From: an uncultured Agathobacter sp.
GTDB taxonomy: Bacteria > Bacillota > Clostridia > Lachnospirales > Lachnospiraceae
Assembly (NCBI GenBank): GCA_934358675.1
Contig: CAKRKX010000116.1
Coordinates: forward strand, 1-6,259
DNA: 6,259 bases
Direction: 5' to 3'
Part shown: positions 1-5,074 of the stretch, in pieces
Position numbering within the stretch: the stretch's first letter is position 1
How the letters are laid out: every line of letters begins with the position of its first letter
Notes under the pieces: generated by a model
The model's database searches: none
Seen by the model: the letters and a program-made list of their open reading frames with translations, nothing else
What the model was told of the DNA's origin: nothing
Translations under genes and position numbers: made by a program

Positions 1-8
1 GATCATTT

Positions 9-1601
9 ATGGCAGATAGCAAGAAAAAAGCGATCTTAATTGTAAGTTTCGGAACAACCTATCCGAATACGAGAAAAAAAAATATTTCCGAAATCCGGCA
101 CCTGGTTGAGAATGCGTATCCCGACTGGACGGTGATGGAGGCTTTTTCCAGCAGGATCGTGCGGGCGGCGATGAAGAAGAATGAGGGAATCGAGGCATTG
201 AGTCCGCAGGAAGCGCTTGCACGGCTGAAGGAGCAGGGATATACGCACGTGGCGGTGCTTCCGACGCATGTGATTGATGGAATCGAAAATCATAATTTAA
301 AGCAGGCGGTCGAGGAATGCCGGGCGGATTTTGTGCAGATCGAGGTGGCGGATGCGCTGCTTGGAAAGCCGCAGGATTATGTTGATGTGGCGCGCGCTTT
401 GTGGGTGTCTGTCAAGGATGAGGTCGGTGATGCGCCGCTGATCTTCATGGGACACGGAACCGAGCATGTGGCGGACAGCAGCTATGCGATCATGGAAAAC
501 GCGTTGCGTGCATATGTGGATCATCCGATTTACATTGCGACGGTGGAAGGTCGGATCACGATCGAGGATGTGATCCGGCGGATGAAGGAAGAGTTGACAA
601 GAACAGAACGCAGACAATATTGGACGGATGCTGCGAGTGAATCGGTTGGAAGTGAAGCGGCTACCCCAAAAAAGAGAATAGAGACTAAGCGTGTTGTTGT
701 GACACCGTTCATGTTGGTTGCCGGAGATCATGCGAACAATGATATGGCAGGCGAGGAAGACTCTTTTTACAGCAAGTTAAAAGAAGCCGGATATGAGCCG
801 GAGTGCATCATCCGGGGCATCGGAGAGTACCCGGCAGTACGCGATGTGTATCTGGCGCATCTGCGTGATATAATGGAACGTTTTCCTGATGAAGATGGAG
901 AAAAAAGAGGAGTCCTGTATGGTATCGGTGTGGGACCGGGAGAGCCGGAACTTATGACCGTAAAGGCCTTGCAGACGATTCGAAACTGTGATGCGATCGT
1001 GCTCCCGGCGGTGTCGAAAGAAGAGTGTTACGCATACCGGATCGTACATGCGGTCTGTCCGGAAATCGAGGAAAAATCATTGATCTGCATGCCTTTTCCG
1101 ATGATAAAGGATGTGCAGAAACTGGAACTGGCGCATGAGCGAAGTTATCAGGCGATTGAGGATTACCTGAAATGCGGCAAGCGTGTTGGCATGCTGACGA
1201 TCGGCGATCCGAGTGTGTATTCGACGTATCTGTATATGCATCATCGTGCGGTGGAAGCGGGACAGAAAGCGATCATGATCAGTGGCGTGCCGTCTTTCTG
1301 TGCGGCGGCGGGCAGACTTGGCATTTCGCTCGGCGAAAAAAGCGAGGAAATCCATATCATTCCGGCTTCTTATGATGTGCACAAGGCGCTTGGTTACGGT
1401 GGAACCTGTATCTACATGAAGTCCGGAAAACGCCTTGCGGAGCTGCTGGCGGCACTTCGCGAGCAGGAGCGCGCGGGACGAGAGTTTCAGGCATATGGAG
1501 TTTCGAACTGTGGAATGGAGAATGAGCGCGTGTATGAAGGGCTTGCTGAACTGGAGTCGGCACAGGGGTATCTGACCACGGTAATCGTGAAGTGGAGATA
1601 A
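9..1601 (+). CDS. cbiKL: Fused sirohydrochlorin cobaltochelatase (CbiK) / cobalt-factor II C20-methyltransferase (CbiL)
   Basis: The 530-residue protein joins two consecutive enzymes of the anaerobic (early cobalt) cobalamin route. Residues 1-296 are a CbiK chelatase that inserts Co2+ into sirohydrochlorin: the start carries SFGTTYPNT (13-21), FMGHG supplies one active-site histidine (H149) and VAGDHANNDMA the other (H241), matching H145 and H207 of Salmonella CbiK. Residues 302-530 are a CbiL-type SAM methyltransferase that methylates C20: GIGVGPGEPELMT (305-317), GDPSVYSTY (399-407) and a CGMENERVY segment near 501-509. The distance between the two histidines is about 30 residues longer than in Salmonella because of a charged insert at about 197-228. 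There is no signal peptide, so it is cytoplasmic. Only 8 bases precede the ATG, so its RBS and promoter are not visible and an earlier start cannot be excluded, although the N-terminus aligns well with CbiK. The fusion could channel cobalt-factor II (inference). Confidence 0.93.
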   Translation: MADSKKKAILIVSFGTTYPNTRKKNISEIRHLVENAYPDWTVMEAFSSRIVRAAMKKNEGIEALSPQEALARLKEQGYTHVAVLPTHVIDGIENHNLKQAVEECRADFVQIEVADALLGKPQDYVDVARALWVSVKDEVGDAPLIFMGHGTEHVADSSYAIMENALRAYVDHPIYIATVEGRITIEDVIRRMKEELTRTERRQYWTDAASESVGSEAATPKKRIETKRVVVTPFMLVAGDHANNDMAGEEDSFYSKLKEAGYEPECIIRGIGEYPAVRDVYLAHLRDIMERFPDEDGEKRGVLYGIGVGPGEPELMTVKALQTIRNCDAIVLPAVSKEECYAYRIVHAVCPEIEEKSLICMPFPMIKDVQKLELAHERSYQAIEDYLKCGKRVGMLTIGDPSVYSTYLYMHHRAVEAGQKAIMISGVPSFCAAAGRLGISLGEKSEEIHIIPASYDVHKALGYGGTCIYMKSGKRLAELLAALREQERAGREFQAYGVSNCGMENERVYEGLAELESAQGYLTTVIVKWR

Positions 1602-1605
1602 AATT

Positions 1606-2016
1606 ATGGTAAAGAAAATTGTAAAAGGAAGACACATATTTGCAAGCAAGGCACAGCCTGCAACGGAGGCAGACCGACAGGCCGTGACGGATCTGCTGGA
1701 TACGCTGAGAGCGAACCGGGAAATCTGTGTCGGCATGGCGGCAAACATGATCGGTGTCAATAAAGCAATCATTGTTGTGTCGGCAGGACCGTTTCAGTTT
1801 GCAATGGTCAATCCTGTGATCACAAAGAAATCCGGCGCGTATCAGACGGAGGAAAGCTGTTTGTCGTTAGACGGAGCAAGATCATGCACGCGGTATGAGA
1901 AGATTGAAGTGGATTATCTGGACCAGAATTTCAAGCCACAGCACGGAAAATATTCCGGCTGGACGGCACAGATCATTCAGCATGAGATCGATCACTGTAA
2001 TGGGATTGTGATTTAG
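1606..2016 (+). CDS. Short peptide-deformylase-like metalloprotein
   Basis: This 136-residue protein carries the three landmarks of peptide deformylase, the metal enzyme that removes the N-formyl group from new proteins. Motif 1 appears as VGMAANM (42-48), motif 2 as ESCLS (83-87) with the metal-binding cysteine C85, and motif 3 as HEIDH (126-130) with two histidine ligands and the catalytic glutamate. Two things are odd. Position 48 is Met where classical deformylases have the conserved Gln that stabilises the transition state. The protein also ends six residues after HEIDH and has a short N-terminus, against the usual 150-190 residues. It may be a divergent or secondary deformylase rather than the housekeeping one. 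A GGAG RBS (1594-1597) lies inside the end of the cobalamin gene, 8 bases before the ATG, so the two genes are probably co-transcribed and coupled. Confidence 0.85.
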   Translation: MVKKIVKGRHIFASKAQPATEADRQAVTDLLDTLRANREICVGMAANMIGVNKAIIVVSAGPFQFAMVNPVITKKSGAYQTEESCLSLDGARSCTRYEKIEVDYLDQNFKPQHGKYSGWTAQIIQHEIDHCNGIVI

Positions 2017-2041
2017 AGCACATAAGAAAGAAGGTATCGGA

Positions 2042-2107
2042 ATGGAAATCAAAAGCATTTTGATCAAAGACACAACGCGGAATACACAAGCAACTCGGGT
2101 ATGGTAA
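2042..2107 (+). pseudogene. 21-codon start of a broken small gene
   Basis: A well-formed RBS (GAAGG, 2030-2034) stands 7 bases before an ATG that opens only 21 codons, beginning MEIKSILIKDTTR, and stops at TAA 2105-2107. From memory the first residues resemble the N-terminus of small clostridial proteins that begin with an IKDTTREER-like stretch. I cannot verify this here. The good RBS in front of such a short frame, directly before another truncated gene, suggests the 5' remnant of a gene whose remainder was deleted. It could also be a genuine short peptide. Confidence 0.3.
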
Positions 2108-2120
2108 GGTAGGGAATGCG

Positions 2121-2348
2121 ATGAGACCACCGGAGATCTGCGCGTTCAAGGACGGCGAGTGGCTCCGTGTAGCGGGCGAATTGATCGAGGACTACTGCAG
2201 AGAGGCAAGACAGTCGATGCTGGATGCCTATCCTTCGCTGCAGAAGATGTATTCCGCAGATGACGGAAATACCGAAGTATTCTATTTTAAGAATGCGACC
2301 GCAACATTTTCTTCGTTTACACATGAGCCGGAAGTTGTAAAATTCTAA
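2121..2348 (+). pseudogene. C-terminal fragment of a pyridoxamine 5'-phosphate oxidase-like flavoprotein
   Basis: The 75 codons contain segments I recognise from the C-terminal half of small PNPOx-like split-barrel FMN proteins of clostridia: ICAFKDGEWLRVAGE (6-20), MLDAYPSL (33-40), DGNTEVFYFKNATATFSSFT (48-67) and the end EPEVVKF. Complete members are about 130-140 residues long, so roughly the first 60, which help form the barrel and FMN pocket, are missing. Reading upstream in frame, a TGA at 2061-2063 closes the frame and the 19 intervening codons do not look like the family, so the missing part is deleted rather than frame-shifted nearby. A weak AGGG (2111-2114) sits 6 bases before the ATG, so a fragment might be translated, but a working flavoprotein is unlikely. 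The C-terminus itself shows no sign of decay, so the loss may be recent. Confidence 0.75.
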
Positions 2349-2369
2349 GTCACAAAAGATACTTGACGG

Positions 2370-2399
2370 TTGCTTTGGAGAGTGAGTCTGACGTATAAT
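2370..2399 (+). promoter_or_regulatory. Probable sigma-A promoter of the HExxH protein gene
   Basis: A perfect -10 box TATAAT (2394-2399) lies 25 bases before the start codon at 2425. The best -35 at normal distance is TTGCTT (2370-2375), with an 18-base spacer. A better-looking TTGACG at 2363-2368 is 25 bases away, too far for sigma-A. The gene therefore appears to have its own transcript, separate from the cobalamin and deformylase genes. Confidence 0.6.
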
Positions 2400-2424
2400 G
2401 AAATAAAGTTATGGAGGATAGACT

Positions 2425-2985
2425 ATGGGAATCACCGGCGTAGACAACAATTTCCAATTATATGGATATACGGATCAATTTCATACGGGAAAAAAAGGTG
2501 CGTCTGATGATGACATGAATGGAAAAATGCCAGGTGCGAACGCTGCCGATGGCAAAGCGGACGGAGCGCAAAAAGCTGATGGAACCGGTAAAGGCGCAGA
2601 TTCTATCGATGATAAGGACGGCAAGAAAAAGGAATGTCAGACCTGCAAAAACCGTAAGTACATCGATGGTTCCGATGAGGCAAATGTATCCTTTAAGAAT
2701 GCGGCACATGTTTCGCCGGAAGCTGCCGGGGCGGCGGTGCGCGCACATGAGGGACAGCATGTTACGAATGCGTACAGCAAAGCTTCGGAGAATGACGGCA
2801 AAGTTATATCGGCTTCGGTGCGCATCCATACATCCATCTGTCCGGAGTGTGGCCGTTCGTATGTGTCCGGTGGTGTGACAAACACCCAGATTAAGTATTA
2901 TAACGAAGATAATCCATATCAACAGGATCTCAAGGCTGCCGATGGCATTAAAGCCAGAGGTGAGCGTGTGGATATGGGCGTGTAG
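2425..2985 (+). CDS. HExxH, double-CxxC protein related to SprA-type putative metallopeptidases
   Basis: The 186-residue protein has three parts. Residues 1-70 are polar and low in complexity, with Ala-Asp-Gly-Lys-rich repeats at about 39-59 and no signal peptide or membrane segment. The conserved core runs from about 71 to 165: a first pair CQTC (71-74), then DGSDEANVSFK, an HVSPEAA stretch, the zinc-peptidase-like HEGQH (108-112) followed by VTNAYSKA, then a second pair CPEC (139-142) and GGVTNTQIKYYNEDNPY. The HExxH and flanking residues resemble the SprA-related family of putative metallopeptidases, while the paired CxxC suggest a structural zinc ribbon. Proteolytic activity is inferred from the motif only, and the substrate is unknown. 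A GGAGG RBS (2413-2417) lies 7 bases before the ATG, downstream of a TATAAT promoter. The gene stands alone, with broken genes before it and a methyltransferase leader after it. Confidence 0.72.
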   Translation: MGITGVDNNFQLYGYTDQFHTGKKGASDDDMNGKMPGANAADGKADGAQKADGTGKGADSIDDKDGKKKECQTCKNRKYIDGSDEANVSFKNAAHVSPEAAGAAVRAHEGQHVTNAYSKASENDGKVISASVRIHTSICPECGRSYVSGGVTNTQIKYYNEDNPYQQDLKAADGIKARGERVDMGV

Positions 2986-3000
2986 ACAAATGATTGCCTT

Positions 3001-3030
3001 CTGTTATGACCCGAAAGGGAGTTGTAACAG
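3001..3030 (+). promoter_or_regulatory. GAAA-capped hairpin just upstream of an RBS
   Basis: The arm CTGTTATGA (3001-3009) pairs with TTGTAACAG (3022-3030) using two G-U pairs. CCC (3010-3012) pairs with GGG (3017-3019) around a GAAA tetraloop, leaving a two-base bulge at 3020-3021. The last stem base is also the first G of a GGAGG sequence (3030-3034), and a short T-run (3036-3041) follows. It could be an attenuator or RBS-controlling structure for the short frame behind it, or a poor terminator for the HExxH gene. No known riboswitch class is recognisable. Confidence 0.45.
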
Positions 3031-3039
3031 GAGGTATTT

Positions 3040-3117
3040 TTGTGTGTGGAAATTACTAAGCTACTTGCAAATATTGGGAAAGGAGAGTATCATAAAACAA
3101 AAGTTAGAAAAGACTAA
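3040..3117 (+). CDS. Possible 25-residue leader peptide before the methyltransferase operon
   Basis: A full GGAGG (3030-3034) precedes a 25-codon frame that could start at TTG 3040 (5-base spacing) or GTG 3046 (11-base spacing) and ends at TAA 3115-3117. The peptide includes VEITKLLANIGKGEYHKTK and is basic and lysine-rich, with an amphipathic-looking beginning. The strong RBS directly after a stable hairpin is the main argument for translation. The weak start codons and small size argue against it. I do not recognise a family. It could be a leader peptide, a small protein, or the remnant of a longer gene. Confidence 0.3.
   Translation: MCVEITKLLANIGKGEYHKTKVRKD
3065..3093 (+). promoter_or_regulatory. 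Candidate sigma-A promoter for the methyltransferase pair
   Basis: TTGCAA (3065-3070) and TATCAT (3088-3093) are exactly 17 bases apart and match the sigma-A consensus at 4 of 6 and 5 of 6 positions. Transcription would begin near 3100, leaving a leader of about 70 bases before the ATG at 3169. The site lies inside the possible short peptide frame, so both may not be used together. Confidence 0.4.
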
Positions 3118-3168
3118 CACGATGACTTTGCATAGAATAGAATTAATGTTAAACAGGGGAGAAAAAGT

Positions 3169-3810
3169 ATGACAAACGAAGAATACAAGGCATTGTCTAT
3201 TAAAGAATTTACACAGGCGGCAGGACGATACGAGAGCAATCATGCCGGCATATATGAAATGTGTAAGAAGGATTATCCGGATATTTTGGAGGAACTGGAG
3301 AAAGAGGATTTTTCTGATTTGCTGGATGCGGGATGCGGACCGGCTCCGATGATTTCTCTTCTGTCAGAAAAATATCCGGATCGTCACTATACCGGACTGG
3401 ATCTGACACCGGCGATGATCGAGCAGGCGAAGTCGAAACATATTCCGAATGCCGTCTTTGTTGTGGGTGACTGTGAGAATTTCCCATTCGAAGAAAACGC
3501 GTTTGATGCGATCATCTGCTCGAACAGTTTTCATCATTATCCGAATCCGCAGGCTTTTTTTGATAGCGTTAAGCGGTGCCTTCGTCCGGGTGGACGGCTC
3601 ATTCTTCGCGATGTGACAAGTGAAAATAAGATTCTGCGGTGGTTCATGGATCACATCGAGCTTCCGCTCGCGAATCTGTGCGGTCACGGCGATGTCAGGG
3701 TTGTCACAAGGAAAACGGTTACGGAGTGCTGCAGGAAAGCTGGATTGAACGTGGAAAAATTCGAGCTGCGCAAGGGCATGCGTATGCATTGTGTTGTAAG
3801 GAAGGCATGA
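3169..3810 (+). CDS. UbiE-like class I SAM-dependent methyltransferase
   Basis: The 213-residue protein is a single Rossmann-fold methyltransferase domain of the Methyltransf_11/UbiE type. Visible motifs are LLDAGCGPAP (51-60, SAM-binding motif I), GLDLTPAMI (76-84, with the acidic residue that holds the ribose), GDCENFPF (100-107), the NSFHHYPNP stretch (119-127) and RPGGRLILRD (139-148). The first 48 residues form a helical cap that probably contributes to substrate choice. The substrate cannot be told from sequence: members of this family modify quinones, small metabolites or lipids, and no quinone genes are near. No signal peptide or membrane helix is seen, so it should be cytosolic. AGGGGAG (3155-3161) gives a strong RBS 7 bases before the ATG. 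A second, unrelated methyltransferase begins about 40 bases downstream in the same direction with no terminator between. Confidence 0.88.
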   Translation: MTNEEYKALSIKEFTQAAGRYESNHAGIYEMCKKDYPDILEELEKEDFSDLLDAGCGPAPMISLLSEKYPDRHYTGLDLTPAMIEQAKSKHIPNAVFVVGDCENFPFEENAFDAIICSNSFHHYPNPQAFFDSVKRCLRPGGRLILRDVTSENKILRWFMDHIELPLANLCGHGDVRVVTRKTVTECCRKAGLNVEKFELRKGMRMHCVVRKA

Positions 3811-3832
3811 AAGAACAATCTGATGGTTGACG

Positions 3833-3851
3833 GGAAGGTGAAGTGATCGAT
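3833..3851 (+). promoter_or_regulatory. Ambiguous RBS deciding the start of the second methyltransferase
   Basis: Two starts compete. GGAAGG (3833-3838) is only 4 bases from GTG 3843 and 13 from ATG 3852, both poor distances. GTGATC (3843-3848) can pair with the extreme 3' end of 16S rRNA, and in that register ATG 3852 lies at the normal distance. On that ground I prefer ATG 3852, with the GTG acting as part of the binding site. Confidence 0.4.
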
Positions 3852-4646
3852 ATGAAAGAGAAAGTAAAAGTAACCGGTGTGCCGGAGACGATGATACAGA
3901 CTTTGTATGCAAGGGCAAAAGAGACCGGAAAACCGGATGCAAAAATCAAGGACGAGATGGCGGTAGAAATCGTGGCGCAACTGGATTATGATTTTTCCAA
4001 GGCGGATGCGGATAAGACGATGTCATCCGGTGTGATCGCCAGAACGATTGTGCTGGATCGGATGGTGGGAGAATATCTGGATCATCACCCGAATTCGATT
4101 GTCGTAAACATTGCGTGCGGCATGGACACAAGATGCTACCGTATGCAAGGAAAATATGTAAGATGGTACAACGTGGATCTGCCGGAAACGATGGAGATCC
4201 GAAGACGTTTTCTTACAGAGAACGGACCGGTGTATCAGATCGCAAAATCCGCAATGGATGCCTCGTATATTGAAGACATCGAGTATCATGGAGAGAATGT
4301 GCTCATCGTGATCGAGGGACTTTCCATGTATCTGCGCGAGAACGACATCAAACAGATTTTTGCGATCATTGAAAATGCTTTCCCGAAGGCTACGGTGATG
4401 ATCGAGACAATGTCGCCGTTTGTTGTGCGCCATGTCAAGGAAAAATCCATTGAGGGCAGCAACGCCAAGTTCAGTTGGGGCGTCAAGAATGGCAAAGAAC
4501 TGCAGCAGGTCATCCCTTCTTTTACCTGTCAAAAAGAAGTCAGCCTGGTAGAGGGCATGAAAGTGCTGATGCCAATCTATCATGTATTGGGCAAGATCCC
4601 GGCGGTTCGGAATATCTCAAATAAAATTATCGTTATGGAAAAGTGA
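3852..4646 (+). CDS. Leucine-carboxyl-methyltransferase-family (LCM/PPM1-like) SAM methyltransferase
   Basis: Starting at ATG 3852 the protein has 264 residues. The motifs are those of the bacterial LCM/PPM1-like O-methyltransferase family (PF04072, COG3315): VNIACGMDTRCYR (85-97, SAM-binding, matching the family's GxGxDTRxxR), YNVDLPETMEIR (106-117) and IEGLSMYL (154-161). In bacteria this family methylates carboxyl or hydroxyl groups of small molecules, sometimes polyketide-like. Leucine-carboxyl activity on a phosphatase is not implied, and the substrate here is unknown. A GTG at 3843 would add three residues. The gene follows the UbiE-like methyltransferase by 41 bases and is closed by a terminator 18 bases after its stop, so the two form a likely operon. 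Pairing two methyltransferases of different families hints at successive modifications or at a stress or xenobiotic role, but nothing in the sequence decides this. Confidence 0.87.
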   Translation: MKEKVKVTGVPETMIQTLYARAKETGKPDAKIKDEMAVEIVAQLDYDFSKADADKTMSSGVIARTIVLDRMVGEYLDHHPNSIVVNIACGMDTRCYRMQGKYVRWYNVDLPETMEIRRRFLTENGPVYQIAKSAMDASYIEDIEYHGENVLIVIEGLSMYLRENDIKQIFAIIENAFPKATVMIETMSPFVVRHVKEKSIEGSNAKFSWGVKNGKELQQVIPSFTCQKEVSLVEGMKVLMPIYHVLGKIPAVRNISNKIIVMEK

Positions 4647-4663
4647 AAAGGTAAGTGAGGGTG

Positions 4664-4694
4664 TAAGGTCGAGCGAGAGTTCGGCCTTATTTTT
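4664..4694 (+). terminator. Rho-independent terminator of the methyltransferase operon
   Basis: TAAGGTCGA (4664-4672) pairs with TCGGCCTTA (4681-4689) through one G-U pair, a G-U at 4673/4680 can add a tenth pair, and TTTTT (4690-4694) follows at once. It starts 17 bases after the stop codon at 4644-4646. It is oriented for plus-strand transcripts. Confidence 0.88.
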
Positions 4695-4708
4695 GTGCGA
4701 TGAAACGA

Positions 4709-4739
4709 GCCAAGGTCCGTGCTTGCACGAGACTTTGGC
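4709..4739. repeat. REP-like long hairpin
   Basis: GCCAAGGTC (4709-4717) and CGTGC (4718-4722) pair with GCACG (4725-4729) and GACTTTGGC (4731-4739). There is one G-U pair and one bulged A at 4730. The tip is effectively a CTTG loop, since the innermost C-G pair cannot close over two bases. No T-tract follows. The perfect palindrome TGTCGCGACA (4743-4752) lies four bases beyond. The shape resembles short palindromic intergenic repeats that bacteria carry in many copies, but only one copy is in this window. Confidence 0.45.
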
Positions 4740-4814
4740 GACTGTCGCGACAAATATGAGAAGTTCATAAAGAGTGCGGCTCATAGCTGTGTGGAGGGGC
4801 CGGGGGAGCAGGTT

Positions 4815-4831
4815 TTGGACTAACCGTCCAA
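4815..4831. repeat. Small perfect inverted repeat (possible operator)
   Basis: TTGGAC (4815-4820) and GTCCAA (4826-4831) flank a 5-base centre. It is followed by a perfect -35-like TTGACA at 4843-4848, for which no acceptable -10 is found at the right distance. It may be the operator or leader remnant of a host gene that once began near 4922, but that is speculative. Confidence 0.25.
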
Positions 4832-4907
4832 TGACAGGGGGATTGACAGCGGTTGGAATAAAGATGGAAGGTTTATTGAAGTCACAGATAGGATAAGGTT
4901 GATTGAG

Positions 4908-4948
4908 AGGAGAAGGAACATATGTTATCTTTAGTAGTTAATGTATAG
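4908..4948 (+). pseudogene. Possible start of a host gene cut by element insertion
   Basis: AGGAG (4908-4912) stands 9 bases before ATG 4922, a good initiation site, but the frame stops after 8 codons (TAG 4946-4948). The shift to AT-rich sequence falls at the same place. This fits a host gene interrupted at its first codons by the element, whose remaining part would lie beyond its other end. The frame is too short to identify and coincidence is possible. Confidence 0.25.
4916..4927. promoter_or_regulatory. Near-perfect LexA-box-like site, copy 1
   Basis: GAAC-ATAT-GTTA differs by one base from the palindrome at 5077-5088 and repeats eleven of its bases exactly (4916-4926 and 5077-5087). It lies at the composition boundary. 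It may be a second repressor site, part of the recombination site, or chance. Confidence 0.35.
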
Positions 4949-4963
4949 TAAGTTAAATAATAA

Positions 4964-5010
4964 ATATATCCTAATAAACTCAGTAAATATAAGGGTTTGT
5001 TAGGATATAT
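4964..5010. repeat. 16-bp inverted repeat in the element leader
   Basis: ATATATCCTAATAAAC (4964-4979) and GTTTGTTAGGATATAT (4995-5010) are inverted copies with one mismatch that becomes a T-G pair, around a 15-base centre. No T-tract follows, so it is not a standard terminator. A third, direct copy of the inner motif, CCTAATAA, lies at 5030-5037. Such arrays near a recombinase gene are typical of recombinase binding sites; here that is inference. Confidence 0.6.
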
Positions 5011-5032
5011 CATTGTAAAGTATGTGTACCCT

Positions 5033-5057
5033 AATAATTGAATATTAAATAATTATT
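5033..5057. repeat. Short AT-only inverted repeat
   Basis: AATAATT (5033-5039) and AATTATT (5051-5057) are perfect inverted copies 11 bases apart. TTAAATAAT (5045-5053) also repeats the sequence at 4953-4961. In such AT-rich DNA short repeats arise easily, so this carries little weight alone. Confidence 0.3.
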
Positions 5058-5074
5058 AAACAGTAGAACAACTG

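Noticed and set aside
297..731. Long minus-strand frames opposite the cobalamin gene
   Set aside because: They are antisense shadows of a convincing gene, with no RBS or recognisable domain.
2363..2368. TTGACG as a -35 box for the TATAAT at 2394-2399
   Set aside because: The 25-base spacer is far outside the 16-19 range used by sigma-A.
3001..3041. Hairpin plus T-run as a terminator for the HExxH gene
   Set aside because: The T-run begins several bases after the stem and a GGAGG lies between, so I list it as a regulatory hairpin instead.
2942..3172. 76-codon frame covering the methyltransferase leader and overlapping its start
   Set aside because: It overlaps the end of the HExxH gene, has no RBS, and its composition does not look like a protein. 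Only the chance ATGA overlap with the next gene is suggestive.
4023..4583. 186-codon minus-strand frame opposite the LCM-family methyltransferase
   Set aside because: His-rich antisense shadow of a gene with clear family motifs.
4791..4812. G-rich run as a possible G-quadruplex
   Set aside because: Only two runs of three or more guanines are present, so a stable four-run quadruplex is not supported.
4843..4848. Perfect TTGACA as a -35 box
   Set aside because: No acceptable -10 hexamer lies 16-19 bases downstream, so I do not call a promoter.
4774..4896. Open frame of 40 codons starting with GTG in the intergenic gap
   Set aside because: It has no ribosome binding site, a weak start codon, no recognisable motif, and crosses the TTGGAC/GTCCAA palindrome.
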